A DNA stretch of 64,000 nucleotides, from contig CAWDGB010000010.1 in assembly GCA_963801715.1 (NCBI GenBank), positions 62,001 through 126,000 on the forward strand, written 5' to 3'. A program made the translations under genes and the position numbers. Positions 35,412 through 45,887 of the stretch are shown here, piece after piece. The stretch comes from CAVVJA01 sp963801715 (GTDB lineage: Bacteria > Actinomycetota > Actinomycetes > Mycobacteriales > Jatrophihabitantaceae). Below the pieces are notes generated by a model. The model ran no database searches, was not told where the DNA came from, and was given only the letters and a program-made list of their open reading frames with translations. Within the stretch, counting starts at the first letter, position 1. Every line of letters begins with the position of its first letter.

Positions 35412-36884
35412 ATGACCCTTGCCCACCTTCGTCCGACTTACGACGTGCAGCTGACCGGCGATGCGGTCGCCGATCTCGAAGTACGGCTGGACCATGACCG
35501 CTTTCGAACGACGGTTGACGCGACGGCGCGCCGGCTTGCGGCGCTGGGGGTGGGCCGGGGTGATGTGGTTGCCGTCGTACTGCCGAACCGGGTGGAACTC
35601 GTCATCACGCTGTATGCCACCTGGTTGCTAGGTGCGGCGCTCACGCCGGTAAATCCGGCGCTCACAGAAGACGAGGTCTCCTACCAGCTCGCCGACGCAG
35701 GCGCACAGGTGGCGGTCGTCGACGCAGGAACGCGCGAGCTGGTCAAGGACATCAAGACGCTGGATGTCGCCGACATCTTGGCTCGCGAGTCGGCGACGGT
35801 GACCTCGTCCGAGTCGGTCCCGAGCCCACGGCCTGACGATCTCGCTCTATTGATCTACACCAGTGGAACGACGGGCCGTCCGAAGGGCGTCAGGTTGGAT
35901 CACGCGAACGTCGACGCGATGACAAACTCTCTGAAGGCCGCTTTGAGCTTTACAACGTCCGATCGCGCGCTGCTGGTGCTTCCGCTCTTCCATGTCAACG
36001 CAATCATGATCAGCGTCGTGACACCGCTGGCCGCGGGCGCGTCCGCGATGGTGCTGCCCAAGTTTGACCACCGAACGTTCTGGAAGTCTGTCGAGATGGA
36101 GCGCCCGACGTTCTTTTCCGCGGTACCTGCCATATACCTTCTGCTCAATGCACTTCCCGACGACATGAAGCCGGACACGTCATCCCTCCGTTTCGTCATC
36201 TGTGGAGCGGCGCCGATGCCTGCGTCGGCGATAGCTGACTTCGAAGCTCGTTATGGGGTGCCCGTCGCGGAGGGCTACGGCCTGTCGGAGTCGACCGTTG
36301 CTCTTACGGTCAATCCGATCGAGGGGCCACGCAAGGCCGGCACGGTCGGACCGCCGCTTCCTGGTGTCGAGGTTGGGATCATGAGCGACAGCGGGGTATT
36401 GCTCGCTTCCGGGGAGGACGGTGAGGTCGTGGCCCGTGGAGCAACGATTATGCGCGGCTACCTAGGTAAGCCCGACGAAACCGCCGCCGCGCTCAAGGGC
36501 GGCTGGTTACATACCGGCGACGTCGGTCACTTCGACGACGATGGCTATCTGGTGCTGGTAGATCGCAAAAAGGATCTCATCATTCGCGGTGGCGAAAACA
36601 TATCGCCGAGCGAGGTCGAGGCGGTCCTCACGTCGCATGCCGGGGTGCTCGAGGCCGCGGTTGTCGCCAAATCAGATCCGGTTATGGGCGAAGAACCAAT
36701 TGCATTTGTCGTTGTCAATCAGGGTGCAGCGTTGGACATTTCGGAGCTATTTGAACACGCGCGGAGCGTCCTGGCGAAATTCAAAGTACCCAAGGAGATT
36801 CGGGTCGTCGATTCCCTTCCGCACAACGCCGTGGGCAAGATTCTCAAAGCGCCGTTACGCGAGACCCTTGCCTCCGACAATTGA
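35412..36884 (+). CDS. AMP-dependent acyl/aryl-CoA ligase
   Basis: A 490-residue ANL-superfamily ligase. Motifs in order: AMP P-loop YTSGTTGRPKGV, LPLFHVNA, VICGAAPM, YGLSESTVA, TGDVGHFDDDGYLVLVDRKKDLIIRGGENISPSEVE hinge region, and the catalytic lysine in AVGKILKAPL. Activates a carboxylate to the CoA thioester using ATP. Divergent from the carboxylase cluster, the place a benzoylacetate-CoA-ligase-like enzyme would occupy if the substrate is an acetophenone; that match is inferred from context. ATG 35412 with aggag upstream. Confidence 0.92.
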   Translation: MTLAHLRPTYDVQLTGDAVADLEVRLDHDRFRTTVDATARRLAALGVGRGDVVAVVLPNRVELVITLYATWLLGAALTPVNPALTEDEVSYQLADAGAQVAVVDAGTRELVKDIKTLDVADILARESATVTSSESVPSPRPDDLALLIYTSGTTGRPKGVRLDHANVDAMTNSLKAALSFTTSDRALLVLPLFHVNAIMISVVTPLAAGASAMVLPKFDHRTFWKSVEMERPTFFSAVPAIYLLLNALPDDMKPDTSSLRFVICGAAPMPASAIADFEARYGVPVAEGYGLSESTVALTVNPIEGPRKAGTVGPPLPGVEVGIMSDSGVLLASGEDGEVVARGATIMRGYLGKPDETAAALKGGWLHTGDVGHFDDDGYLVLVDRKKDLIIRGGENISPSEVEAVLTSHAGVLEAAVVAKSDPVMGEEPIAFVVVNQGAALDISELFEHARSVLAKFKVPKEIRVVDSLPHNAVGKILKAPLRETLASDN

Positions 36885-36920
36885 CGTTTCGCGGAGACCC
36901 AGTGACTCTTCGCCGAACCG

Positions 36921-37958
36921 TCAGTGCTGCACCTTGCGCAGGGTTGCGACGGCATCGGAGGGCAGTGCCCATGTCGGTACAGGCGGTGGCGCGGCTAGCG
37001 TGCCGACCAGTTTGGCCGGGAACCCGTCGAGAATCGACCGTTCGCCGAACTGATCGCGCTGCTTGACGCACGCGCCGGCGCGGACGACGGACTCGGCGCC
37101 GACAACACTCCAGTCACAGACGATCGCCGCCGGTTCAATCACGCTGCCACGGCCAATGCGGCAGCCGTGGATCATCGCGCCGGGCCCGATAACCACGTCG
37201 TCCTCGATGACCAGCTCGTTGTCCGGCAACAGGTGCAACACCGTGTTCTCCAGGATCTGTACTCGGGATCCAATGCGAACCGGACCGTGCGAATCACCGA
37301 TGATCTTCACGCCGGCGCCGATCAGCGACAGTGGGCCAATGACGACGTCTCCGGTCACCTCGGCGGAGTCGAACAGGACGGTGTCGACTCCGACAACCGG
37401 GATCTTGTCGCGGTAGGCGTATAGCGTCCCCATGCCTTCTCCTGCGCGTATCGGCCCGCTCACCACAATGCCGGGGTAGTCGGTTAAGTCGGTCTGGTGC
37501 TGACGTAGCACTGCTAGTCGCTCCCGGTCGGCGTCAGACGCGGACCGGATCACATGCGGTGGGCGCCCCACCAGCACCGAGTCGCTCGGGATTACCGAGT
37601 CCGGCGGAATCAGCGTGCCTTCGCCGAGAATGCACCCGTTTCCCAGTCGAGAGCCGGGCATGAGGATGGCGCCGTTGCCGATCTCGCATAAGTCTCCAAT
37701 GGTGGCGCCGACGATGGTGGCGCGGTGCCCGAACACAGTGCGCTGCCCGACCCGGACCGGGTGTTCTGGTGTGCCGATGATGACGCCGTTTTCCAGGACG
37801 GCCGAGTAGTTTCCGACGCTTACGGCTCCACCCCGCGACCGGATGACCAAGCCTTGCGCCAGGATTGCCCCAGCGCCGACGTGTACGTCACCCAAGAGCG
37901 TGGCCGAGCCGGCGATCTGCGGCCGGGGCTGGTCGGTCAGAAGCTGATTGAGGCTCAT
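36921..37958 (-). CDS. tandem hexapeptide-repeat (gamma-carbonic-anhydrase-like) protein
   Basis: A 345-residue left-handed beta-helix protein with two lobes. Lobe one (about residues 15-155) contains ILAQGLVIRSRGGAVSVG, GNYSAVLENGVIIGTPEHPV, GHRATIVGATIGDLCEIGNGAIL and ends VPPHVIR-like; lobe two (about 175-320) contains NYMVT-like VIGPLSLIGAGVKIIG, DNELVIEDDVVIGPGAMIHGCRIG and AESVVRAGACV. Each lobe resembles a gamma-CA/acyltransferase unit; single-lobe proteins are the norm. The metal-binding histidines of gamma-CA are only partly visible (GHRATI, IHGCRIG). Catalytic function uncertain. Confidence 0.78.
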   Translation of the reverse strand: MSLNQLLTDQPRPQIAGSATLLGDVHVGAGAILAQGLVIRSRGGAVSVGNYSAVLENGVIIGTPEHPVRVGQRTVFGHRATIVGATIGDLCEIGNGAILMPGSRLGNGCILGEGTLIPPDSVIPSDSVLVGRPPHVIRSASDADRERLAVLRQHQTDLTDYPGIVVSGPIRAGEGMGTLYAYRDKIPVVGVDTVLFDSAEVTGDVVIGPLSLIGAGVKIIGDSHGPVRIGSRVQILENTVLHLLPDNELVIEDDVVIGPGAMIHGCRIGRGSVIEPAAIVCDWSVVGAESVVRAGACVKQRDQFGERSILDGFPAKLVGTLAAPPPVPTWALPSDAVATLRKVQH

Positions 37959-38103
37959 CGGACCCCTCTCCCTCCCCGGTCTTTCGTGTTGCGTCGCCGC
38001 TCGCTGCTGACCCTATCCGCCGATGGCTGCGTCGCGCTGTCTGCGCGCTGGAACAATTGCCGGGAGATCCAGCCGGCCTTCCCGAGAAGTGCTCGCCGGG
38101 AAA

Positions 38104-39136
38104 TCAACCGGTAACGGCGCGAAATGCGGCGACGACGGCAGACACCTGATCGAAATGCTGCACGGGATCGTCAGGCACGCGCAGGGTCAGGCGAACGTCG
38201 GTGGCACCCGCAGCAATGAGGCCCGGCACGCGCGGCAACGGTGCCCGCGATATCCAACCTGCCGTCCTCCGACACGGCCGGCAGGGTGCCCACCACTTGC
38301 AGACTCGCCGGGTCGCCTCCGGCACGGTCGAGCGCTTCTCGCATCCGGGCAACCTCGGCCGCAAGTTCCGCTGCCGGCCCCAACCACGGGATCCACCGAG
38401 CTCCGTAGCGAGCGAGGCGCCGGGCCACGCGCGGGTTGACGCTGCCGCTCACCCAGATGGGTACCCCACCCGCCTGCAGCGGTTTCGGCATCATGTGGAT
38501 CCGTTGGAAGCGCAGCGTCGGCGACGTGAAATCGGCGCGCGTCTGTGACCACAATGCGTGGCAAATCGCCAACGTGTCGTCCAGCGCCTCGCCCCGGCGG
38601 TCGAACTCGACGCCCGCGGCGTCGTATTCCTCTCGCTGCCACCCCACCCCGACGCCAAGGTCCAGCCTCCCGCCTGACAACACGTCGAGCGTGGCTGCGG
38701 ACTTGGCCAGAACGACCGGTCGGCGCAGCGCCGCGATCAGGACGTTGGTGGCGAGACGGATACGCGAGGTCCGGCCGGCCAGCAGGGACAGCAGCGTGAT
38801 GGGCTCCAGCCAGTGGCCGTCCGGACCGGTGGGTTGCGTGCCGCCGGCTTGCCCGCCGATCTCGGGGCGGCCGTAGGCGTCCAGGTTCTCGCCGAAGACG
38901 ACGTGGTCGGACACCGCCAGCCGATCGACTCCGGCCCGGTCGAAGGTCTCGGCCTGGCGAATGACGTGACTCCAACTTCCAGGGTCGTGGGCAGCGAACG
39001 AGCGCAGCACCACTGACAGTTGGATCTTGCTGTCGGACGTCTTCTCACCCCCAGGACAACGAGACCGGAGCCACTGACCCGATACCAGCAGCCACGCCAC
39101 CCGTCGGCTTAGGACGACGGGAGCGCGGTACAACAC
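38104..39136 (-). CDS. LLM-class F420-dependent oxidoreductase, frameshifted
   Basis: Luciferase-like (TIM-barrel) enzyme of about 340 residues: LSVVLRSFAAHD, VDRLAVSDHVVFGE, LATNVLIAALRRPVVLAKSAATLDVLSGGRLDLGVGVGW, and ADFTSPTLRF, typical of LLM flavin/F420 enzymes (TIGR03619-like). One extra base near 38232-38245 breaks the C-terminus; the other frame gives RVPGLIAAGATDVRLTLRVPDD. The true start is probably downstream of 39136, near the KIQLSVV block, because the first 35 residues are not family-like. Likely F420-dependent, by subfamily; substrate unknown. Confidence 0.85.
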
Positions 39137-39161
39137 GATTCGTCGTCCGGGTGGGCTTCGA

Positions 39162-40691
39162 TCAGGCGGCCGGCACGCCGGCCTCGGTCGGCACGTCCTC
39201 CTTCTTCGCGTTGATCAGGACGACCGCGCAAAGGAGTGCGGCGGCGAGGAGAGCGGCACCCCAGACGAACGCGACGTGGTAACCGTGGATCAGCGCGGTA
39301 GGCGTCAGCTGACCGATTTCTTGGGGTGTGTGGGCGTTTGCCGCAAGGTATGCCGTCACGCTGGCCGCGAACACGGTGTTGAGCAACGCCGTGCCCAACG
39401 AGCCCCCGATCTGCTGCGAACTGTTCAGCACCGCGCTGGCCACGCCGGCGTCGTGGGACCCGACGCCGATGAGCGCGGTGCTGGCTGCCGGGATGAACAC
39501 CGCGGCCAGGCCGACGCTCATCAGCAGCTCGGCCGGTAAGACATACGTCACGTAGGGCGTATTGTCACCGATCCGGACGAGCAGCAGCATGCCGACGATG
39601 GCCATGACGAGGCCAGGGATGATCAAGGGTCGTGGGCCGACCCTCGGCAGCAGCTGTGCCACTACGCCGGCTGCGACGATGATGCCGCCGCTGAACGGTA
39701 GGAAGGCAAGTCCGGCCTGGACCGGGCTGTATCCGAGGTTGATCTGGAAGTAGTACGTCAGGAACAGGAACATCGCGAATAGCCCTGCACCGACGAGCAG
39801 GAACATCAGGTAGGAGCCGCCGCGGTTGCGATCGAGCACGATCCGCATGGGTAGCAACGGGTTCGTTGTCCGTTGCTCCCAGAGGACGAACGCCACCAGC
39901 AGGATCACGGCGACGATCAGGAAGGTAATCGTGGATGGCGCCTCCCAGCCCCTCACGGCGGTGTCGTTCGGGTTCGACGGGTGCTTGGGTTTAGCCGCTT
40001 CGGTGAAGCCGTAAACCAGTGAAACCAGGCCCAGCGTCGATAACACGGCGCCGGGGATGTCATAGCGAGTGTCGCCCGCTGCCTTGCTCTCGTGCACCTC
40101 GTAGACCGCGAACGCGGCGGTGATGAGCGCGATCGGGGTGTTGACGCCCAGGCACCAGCGCCAGGAGGCGTACTCGGTCAGGACTCCGCCGACGACCAGC
40201 CCGATTGCCGCGCCCCCGCCGGAGATCGCGCCGAACACGCCGAACGCGCGGGCCCGCTCCTTCGGGGCCACGAACGTCACCGTGATGAGCGAGAGTGCCG
40301 CCGGGGCGAGCAAGGCGGCGAACGCACCCTGCAGGCCGCGGGCTGCGAACAGCCAGCCGGCTGTAGGCGCCAAACCACCGAGTGCGGAGGCTCCGGCGAA
40401 CCCGATCAGACCGATGATGAACGTGCGCTTCCGGCCGGTGTAGTCCGCTATGCGCCCCCCGAGCAGCAGCAGCCCGCCGAAGGCCAAGGTGTACGCAGTC
40501 ACCACCCACTGCCGATCCGCCGTCGAGATGCCGAGATCACGCTGCGCCGTGGGCAACGCAACGTTCACGATCGTCGCATCGAGGATGATCATGAGCTGCG
40601 CGACCGCAATAACGCCGAGCGCGCGCCAGCGCTTCGGATCGTCGGATTGCATGCCCATGGGGTGGTCGGACGGGACAGTACGTTCAGCCAC
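39162..40691 (-). CDS. MFS drug:H+ antiporter, DHA2 (EmrB/QacA) type
   Basis: A 509-residue transporter with 14 predicted membrane helices. Signature elements: LMIILDATIVNVALP (DHA2 motif at TM1), RQWVVTAYTLAFGGLLLLGGRIADYTGRKR (motif A), GALAPLLAPAALSLI-like AALLAPAALSLITVTF, GAISGGGAAIGLVVGGVLTEYASWRWCLGVNTPI (motif C) and a C-terminal short cytosolic tail. Proton-driven efflux of hydrophobic compounds across the inner membrane. No TetR gene is adjacent, so regulation is unclear; it lies between two LLM-type enzyme genes. Start ATG 40691; the previous gene on this strand begins upstream at 41803. Confidence 0.93.
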   Translation of the reverse strand: MAERTVPSDHPMGMQSDDPKRWRALGVIAVAQLMIILDATIVNVALPTAQRDLGISTADRQWVVTAYTLAFGGLLLLGGRIADYTGRKRTFIIGLIGFAGASALGGLAPTAGWLFAARGLQGAFAALLAPAALSLITVTFVAPKERARAFGVFGAISGGGAAIGLVVGGVLTEYASWRWCLGVNTPIALITAAFAVYEVHESKAAGDTRYDIPGAVLSTLGLVSLVYGFTEAAKPKHPSNPNDTAVRGWEAPSTITFLIVAVILLVAFVLWEQRTTNPLLPMRIVLDRNRGGSYLMFLLVGAGLFAMFLFLTYYFQINLGYSPVQAGLAFLPFSGGIIVAAGVVAQLLPRVGPRPLIIPGLVMAIVGMLLLVRIGDNTPYVTYVLPAELLMSVGLAAVFIPAASTALIGVGSHDAGVASAVLNSSQQIGGSLGTALLNTVFAASVTAYLAANAHTPQEIGQLTPTALIHGYHVAFVWGAALLAAALLCAVVLINAKKEDVPTEAGVPAA

Positions 40692-40827
40692 GGCTACTCC
40701 TGAGGCGCAGGGACCGCTACCGAGGCCGGCGTGCGGGCCGATCAGTCTGTGTTCAGATGCTAACGAAGGTCACCGACGGCGAATAGCTGAATAGCTGAAT
40801 GCGGTGGAGGACCGGCGCGTACCTACG

Positions 40828-41803
40828 TTAAGTCCCCGCTAGGCGGGCGACTACCGGAGCAAAGCTCGTCATGCTGCGTTGGGCAACGTTGATGTAGCTG
40901 ATTCCGAGGTCTTGGCGGCGCTGCCGCAGCCGGTCACACACCTCGTCCACGCTGCCGAGGAGTGCGTGCGGGTGCTCGGTCAGCTCCTGCAGGAGTGACG
41001 CCGAAACGCGCCGCCATGGCCTGTACCGCCGCCGACGGATCGTCCTCGATGGCCACGAAATACGCCGCGACCTCGAGTTCGATGTCGTCGAAGCGGTCAC
41101 CGGCGCCGGCGCGCACCCATTCGAGCTTCTCGCGGGTGGCCGACAATGTCGCACTGGTAACGCTCGCCGCCCCGAGCCGCCCCGTCGCGTTGCTGAAGTT
41201 CAGGCTGACGATGTCAGCGAGCCGACCGGCCAGTCGGAGGATCCGCGGAGATCCACCGCCGATGAAAATTGGTGGATGCGGTTTCTGCACGGGAATCGGT
41301 CGGCCGGCGAAGCCGTGGGCGTGCACGTACTTCCCGTCGATGTTGATGTCGTCGCCGCCCCAATGCGCCTTCAGCAGACTGACCACCTCGGCCAGCCGTT
41401 CGATTCGGACGCCGGCGCTATCCATCGGTATGCCGAGCCCGTCGTACTCAGCCGCGACCCACCCCGCGCCGAGACCGGCCTCGAGGCGGCCCTCGGACAG
41501 CACATCTATCGTCGCCAGCTCCTTCGCGAGCACGACCGGATTGTGGTAGTCCACGCAAGAAACCCGGCATCCCACCCTCAGGCGCTCGGTGACCGCGGCT
41601 GCTGACATCATGGCGCTGAGCGGAGCGACGTCTACCGGACGATGCCCCGATGTCGCCGAGATGTCACCCGGGCCGAAGTAGTGATCGGTTGTGAACAACG
41701 TCGAGTATCCGAGGTCCTCTGCTTGACGGGCCAACTCGGTCCACTGCGTGGCCGATGTCGCCTCAAACGCCTGCACTGAGAACCGGAATGGGCGCAGCAT
41801 CAC
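40828..41803 (-). CDS. LLM-class F420-dependent oxidoreductase, frameshifted
   Basis: Second luciferase-like protein, 324 residues after removing one extra base near 40995-41005. Marks: MLRPFRFSVQAFEATS, GYSTLFTTDHYFGP, VGCRVSCVDYHNPVVLAKELATIDVLSEGRLEAGLGAGW, KPHPPIFIGGGSPRILRLAG (TIGR03621-type C-terminal part) and, after the break, LLQELTEHPHALLGSVDEV. Probable F420-dependent oxidoreductase; substrate unknown. Divergent from the TIM-barrel isomerase gene at 41956 with about 150 bases between, likely holding both promoters. Confidence 0.88.
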
Positions 41804-41955
41804 GGAACTTCCTCTCCGGTGCCGGCGCGGGTTGCGAGCGAGTCGCGCACGTACTGGTCGGTGTCAGCCTGCGCTGGCGTCGTCAGATACTAACAGGTGA
41901 CGATGCCCAGTATCTTTCCGTCGGTGAGTGTGTTCAGCCGCGGGGGAGGAGAGCT

Positions 41956-42789
41956 ATGGCGAGCAGATTGGCCGACATCGACTGGATTCTTTGGTCCGGC
42001 ACTGTAGGTCTCGAACGGCCGATACCGGAACGAGTCGAGGCGGCCGTGGCTTTCGATTTCACCAGCGTCTCGGTGAGTCCGCTCGACATTCACCGGGCCG
42101 AGGAAGGGGGTATCCCCGCGAGGGAGATCGGTCGGATGATCCGCGATCAAGGGTTGCGGATCATCGTCGACCCGGTCATGAACTGGCACCCCGGGACATC
42201 AGCGTCGCGATTTGCATCGTTCTCGGCCGAGCAGTCTTTGCGTTGGATCGAGGCTCTCGAGGCGGTCTCGCTTACCGCGGTCGCGATGGACGAGACTGAC
42301 GTCCCGGTTGAGGCGATCGGTGAGCCGTTCGCTGGATTTTGTGACCGTGCGGCCGACGTCGGTGCTCAAGTCCATCTGGAGTTCATGCCGATCTCATGCG
42401 TGGCCACCCTGCGCGAAGCGTGGACCATCGTCGATGACGCCGATCGCGACAACGGCGGCATCGTCTTCGACACTTGGCATTTCTTCCGCGGCGACCCAGA
42501 CTTCGATTTGTTGGCCACGGTCCCGGGTGACCGGATCTATTGCGTCCAGATCGACGACGCAGCCGCCACACCACGAACATCGCTGCGCGACGACACCAAG
42601 AACCGGCTCCTCCCGGGAGATGGCGACCTGGACCTCGCCCGTGCGGTCCGCGCGCTCGCCGAGATCGATGCGCTGCGCTGGGTCGGGCCAGAGGTGATTT
42701 CCCCGATGTTGGAGGCCATGCCCGCTGTCGAAGCGGCTCGGCTCGCCAGCGGAAAGGTTCGGGAACTGATCGCTAACGCGCTCGCGTAG
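41956..42789 (+). CDS. sugar phosphate isomerase/epimerase-type TIM barrel protein
   Basis: A 277-residue AP-endonuclease-2/xylose-isomerase-like TIM barrel. Metal- and substrate-pocket elements: LRIIVDPVMNWHPG, VHLEFMPISCV (glutamate), GGIVFDTWHFFRG (Asp/His), VPGDRIYCVQIDDA and LPGDGDLDL. Ribosome site ggaggag before ATG 41956. It is a paralogue of the partial gene at 63259-64000, and both are followed within 20 bases or so by copies of the 45-bp palindromic repeat. Reaction unknown; isomerases, epimerases and dehydratases all occur in the fold. Confidence 0.88.
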   Translation: MASRLADIDWILWSGTVGLERPIPERVEAAVAFDFTSVSVSPLDIHRAEEGGIPAREIGRMIRDQGLRIIVDPVMNWHPGTSASRFASFSAEQSLRWIEALEAVSLTAVAMDETDVPVEAIGEPFAGFCDRAADVGAQVHLEFMPISCVATLREAWTIVDDADRDNGGIVFDTWHFFRGDPDFDLLATVPGDRIYCVQIDDAAATPRTSLRDDTKNRLLPGDGDLDLARAVRALAEIDALRWVGPEVISPMLEAMPAVEAARLASGKVRELIANALA

Positions 42790-42803
42790 ATCTGTCCCAG
42801 TCG

Positions 42804-42848
42804 TGATCTTGGACTTATCGTCCCTGGACGGCATCAAGTCCAAGATCA
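42804..42848 (+). repeat. 45-bp palindromic repeat, copy B
   Basis: Arms TGATCTTGGACTT (42804-42816) and its perfect complement (42836-42848) around a 19-base loop ending in GGCATC. It begins 14 bases after the TIM-barrel stop and lies between that gene and the convergent small gene at 42900. Best-conserved copy; 37 of 45 positions match copy C. Confidence 0.75.
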
Positions 42849-42899
42849 TCGAGAGGGGACTGCCGCTGTCAGCTGAGCCGGAGCAAAAGACTGCCGCGG

Positions 42900-43115
42900 T
42901 CAGCTGTCTTCTTCGGGATGTGGAATGGGCCGTGTCTGTCGCGCCAGGAAGAACTCGGTGGCCATATCCCGCACTGTGTCGTACCCGAGGAGAAACTCGT
43001 CTTGTGCCGCTCCGGCACTCATGACGCCGTTCTGCAGCCCATCAAAGGCTTCGCGCATTCGCTGCAATGCGGATTCGAAGAGGTCCCGATCTTCGGGAAA
43101 GTGCGTACCTACCAC
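42900..43115 (-). CDS. small hypothetical protein
   Basis: A 71-residue acidic protein (GTG start with caggag upstream) with helical stretches RDLFESALQRMREAFDGLQNG and DEFLLGYDTVRDMATEFFLARQ. No motif is recognised. It is co-directional with surE, 137 bases away, and convergent with the TIM-barrel gene. Protein-like composition supports coding, but it could be spurious. Confidence 0.5.
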   Translation of the reverse strand: MVGTHFPEDRDLFESALQRMREAFDGLQNGVMSAGAAQDEFLLGYDTVRDMATEFFLARQTRPIPHPEEDS

Positions 43116-43252
43116 CTTGACCGCTCCTGTCCATCCGCTGCGCGCCGCCGTCCTCGACGCTACCCAGGCTCGAGTCCGAGGCCGCGACCGCCCGTACGGT
43201 GGTGCAGCTAGCTCACGCTGACTGTGACCTTACTTGTCACTGTCTCTAGTAG

Positions 43253-44078
43253 CTATTGCGTTGAGCGCTGGGTTCCGTCGTCCAGGTACTGTGCGCGAGG
43301 CTGCCAATCCGTGTGCGCCGTCATCGACCAACTCAGCGGGGTGACCGATACGACGCCGTCGAAGACGACGGCTCGGATGTCGCTGTCAACCTCGAGCTGA
43401 TCGGCGTCCACCTCGGCGGCGATTTGCAGTTTCAGCGGATCGGTTGGGACTCGCGTTCCTTCCGGCAGGCTATGCACGTAGTAGGGCTGGCGACTCTGGA
43501 CTGTCCGGCGAATCTCGGTGTCCGGAGTCGCGCCGCGCGGGATATTGACGTTCAGTACGGCGACGTCAGGAGGCAGGCCATCGGCCAGCACCTGGCGGGC
43601 AAGCGCTCGGGTGAAGTGCCGGGCCGCGCTCCAATCGAGGTCGTCGAATGTTCGCCAGGACGTAACGTCGACCTGGACCGATGCCGCGATTCCAGGGACG
43701 CCGTGGGCCTCCGCCTCCAGCGCCGCCGAGACCGTGCCGCTCACCCCGAGCGCGCCGCCGATATTTTCGCCGTAGTTGATGCCACTGATGCATAGATCCG
43801 GTGTCCGATCCGCCAGTTCCAGCAGCGCGTGTGTCACCGCGACGACCGGCGAACCGACGACCGAGTAGCCCGCGGACGTTTCGCCCGGCAACGTGCAGGT
43901 CGTGACGGGTGATCGCCCCAATGTCGTCCCCAGTCACGAAGGCGCGACTCATCGACGTCTGCTGTGTCGCGGGGGCAGCGATCAGTAGGTCGCCCAGATC
44001 GGTGACCGCTTCGGCAGCGGCGCGGAGGCCCGGTGAGTGCAGGCCGTCATCGTTGGTGACCAGAATGAGTGGCCTCAC
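43253..44078 (-). CDS. surE: 5'/3'-nucleotidase SurE, frameshifted
   Basis: Survival protein E family phosphatase, 274 residues when one extra base near 43866-43890 is removed. The N-terminal VTNDDGLHSPGLRAAAEAV holds the metal-binding Asp pair, the oxyanion Ser/Asn region is present as APATQQTSMSRA, and SGINYGENIGGALGVSGTVSAALEA completes the active site. Releases phosphate from nucleoside monophosphates in the cytoplasm. Starts at ATG 44078, just after the second PHA synthase on the same strand, with only three bases between the genes. Confidence 0.9.
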
Positions 44079-44081
44079 TGG

Positions 44082-45868
44082 TCACCGTCCCGCAGGCACC
44101 AGATCCCGAACGTAGAGACCGGGCGCCTCCTCGCGGGCTGGATGATCAGCGCTGCCGAGGCGGTCAGGTGCTGGGATGGTCCCGTCCGAGCGTTCGATGA
44201 CCCAATCCGCCCAGTGCTCCCACCACGTACCGGCGTGCTTGTCCGCTGCGTCCAGCCACGCCTGCGGATCATCGACCGGCGGAGCTCCGGCAAAGAAAGT
44301 TGCCTTCGGGTTGCCGGGCGGGTTGACCAGACTCTGGATGTGCCCCGCATTGCTGAGGACGAAGGTGCTCGGACCGCTGAAAAGCTGCGTCGTCCGATAG
44401 CAACCAGTCCACGGCGTCAGGTGGTCGGTCGTCCCGCCGGTGACGAAGGTCGGAGTCGTGATCGTCGCGAGGTCGACCGGCGTTCCGAGCACTGTCATTT
44501 CGCCCGGTCGACACAACACGTTTCGCTCGAAGATGTCCAGGAACTGGCCATGCAGTCTGGCCGGCAGGTTTGTGCCGTCCGCGTTCCACGCGAGGATGTC
44601 GAACGCTGGCGGCTTGTTTCCCATCAGGTAGTTGTTCACCCAGTAGTTCCAGACAAGCTCGTTCGGCCGCATCCACGTGAAGACGTTGCCCATGTTCCGC
44701 GCGCTGATCACTCCGGCGCGCTGGGAATTCCACCGCGCCAGCGCAAGCAGCCTCGGCGACGAGAACGCACGGATCGGTGCCGCCTGACCGAAATCCAGCA
44801 GGGTGACGGCGAAGCTCGCCGTGTGCACGCGCTCGTCCCCTAGGGCAGCCAGGTGGTTGAGCACCAAGGTTTGCAGAATGCCTCCGGCACAGAAGCCGAT
44901 GAGGTCCACGTCCTCCGAGCCGGTGACCTCTCGGACGGTATCGATGGCCGAGAGAACGCGCCCGGCTGTAGTTGTCGAGATTCCAGTCGCCTTCGTGCTT
45001 CGTCGGGTTGCGCCAGCTGAGCATGAACGTCGGCAATCCGCGGCTCACCGCGTATTCGACGAAACTGCGTCCGGGCCGCAGATCAAGGAAGTAATACCGC
45101 CCGATCGGCGGTGGCACGACGAGCACTGGGCGAGCTTGCACAGTTTCGGTAGTCGGCTGGTACTGGATGATCTCGGCGTACACGTCTCGATCAACCACCG
45201 CGCCAGGAGTAACCGCCAGATCCCGACCGACTTGGTACGCCCCGCGGTCGACCGTCGACGGCATGCCGCCGTTGTGCACCACATCGCCGAGCCAGTTCCT
45301 CGTCCCGCGAAGCAGGCTCATGCCACCCGTCTCGAACAGCGTGCTTGACGGCTGCGGGGTTGCCGAGCAAGACATTGGTTGGGGCAGCGGCGCTCTCCAA
45401 CATGCCGAGGACGAAACGAGCCGCCGTCGTCTGACGACCGTTGCGGCCCAGATCGTCGAGCACCTCGTCGGCGAATTCGCAGCCGGCCAGATAGCTCTGA
45501 CCAAGCCGACGGTAGATCGGGTGTTCCGACCAGGCTGGGTCCTTGAACCGCCAGTCCTTGGGATCTGGCGCGACGTCCGACGAACCGACCAGAATGCGGG
45601 CAAGTTGGCCGGTCAGCTTGCGGCCTTTCCCGCCCACGGTCCCCATCTGGGCGAACGCTTGGCCAAGATCGCTCACGGCCTCCCCCAGCACCGGCATTCC
45701 GACCGGGTCGGTTCCTGCGATCGCGTCGGCCGCGACGGCGGTCGTGGGGTTCTCCGGCTCGGGGGGAGCAGGCGCCTCCGTCAGCCGGGCCGCGGCAGTG
45801 CGGGCCGATGTCGCCCGGCGCGGCCGACTCTTGTTACGAGCTGACGCAGCTTCCTCGCTCAACGTCAC
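44082..45868 (-). CDS. phaC: second PHA synthase, frameshifted
   Basis: A 594-residue polyhydroxyalkanoate synthase after removing two extra bases (near 45330-45340 and 44960-44970). The three parts join as NPAAVK-TLFETGGMSLLRG and NLDNYS-RVLSAIDTVREV. Active site: lipase-like GFCAGGIL cysteine, GTTDHLTPW aspartate, SNAGHIQSLVNPPGN histidine. N-terminal PAWSEHPIYRRLGQSYLAGCEF is also diagnostic. GTG start with AAGGAGG. Diverged from phaC at 19669; possibly specific for other chain lengths. The TTTAGTTTA motif lies 20 bases upstream. The N-terminal 70 residues are Ala/Pro-rich. Confidence 0.9.
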
Positions 45869-45887
45869 GGCCGCCTCCTTGGCTGGA

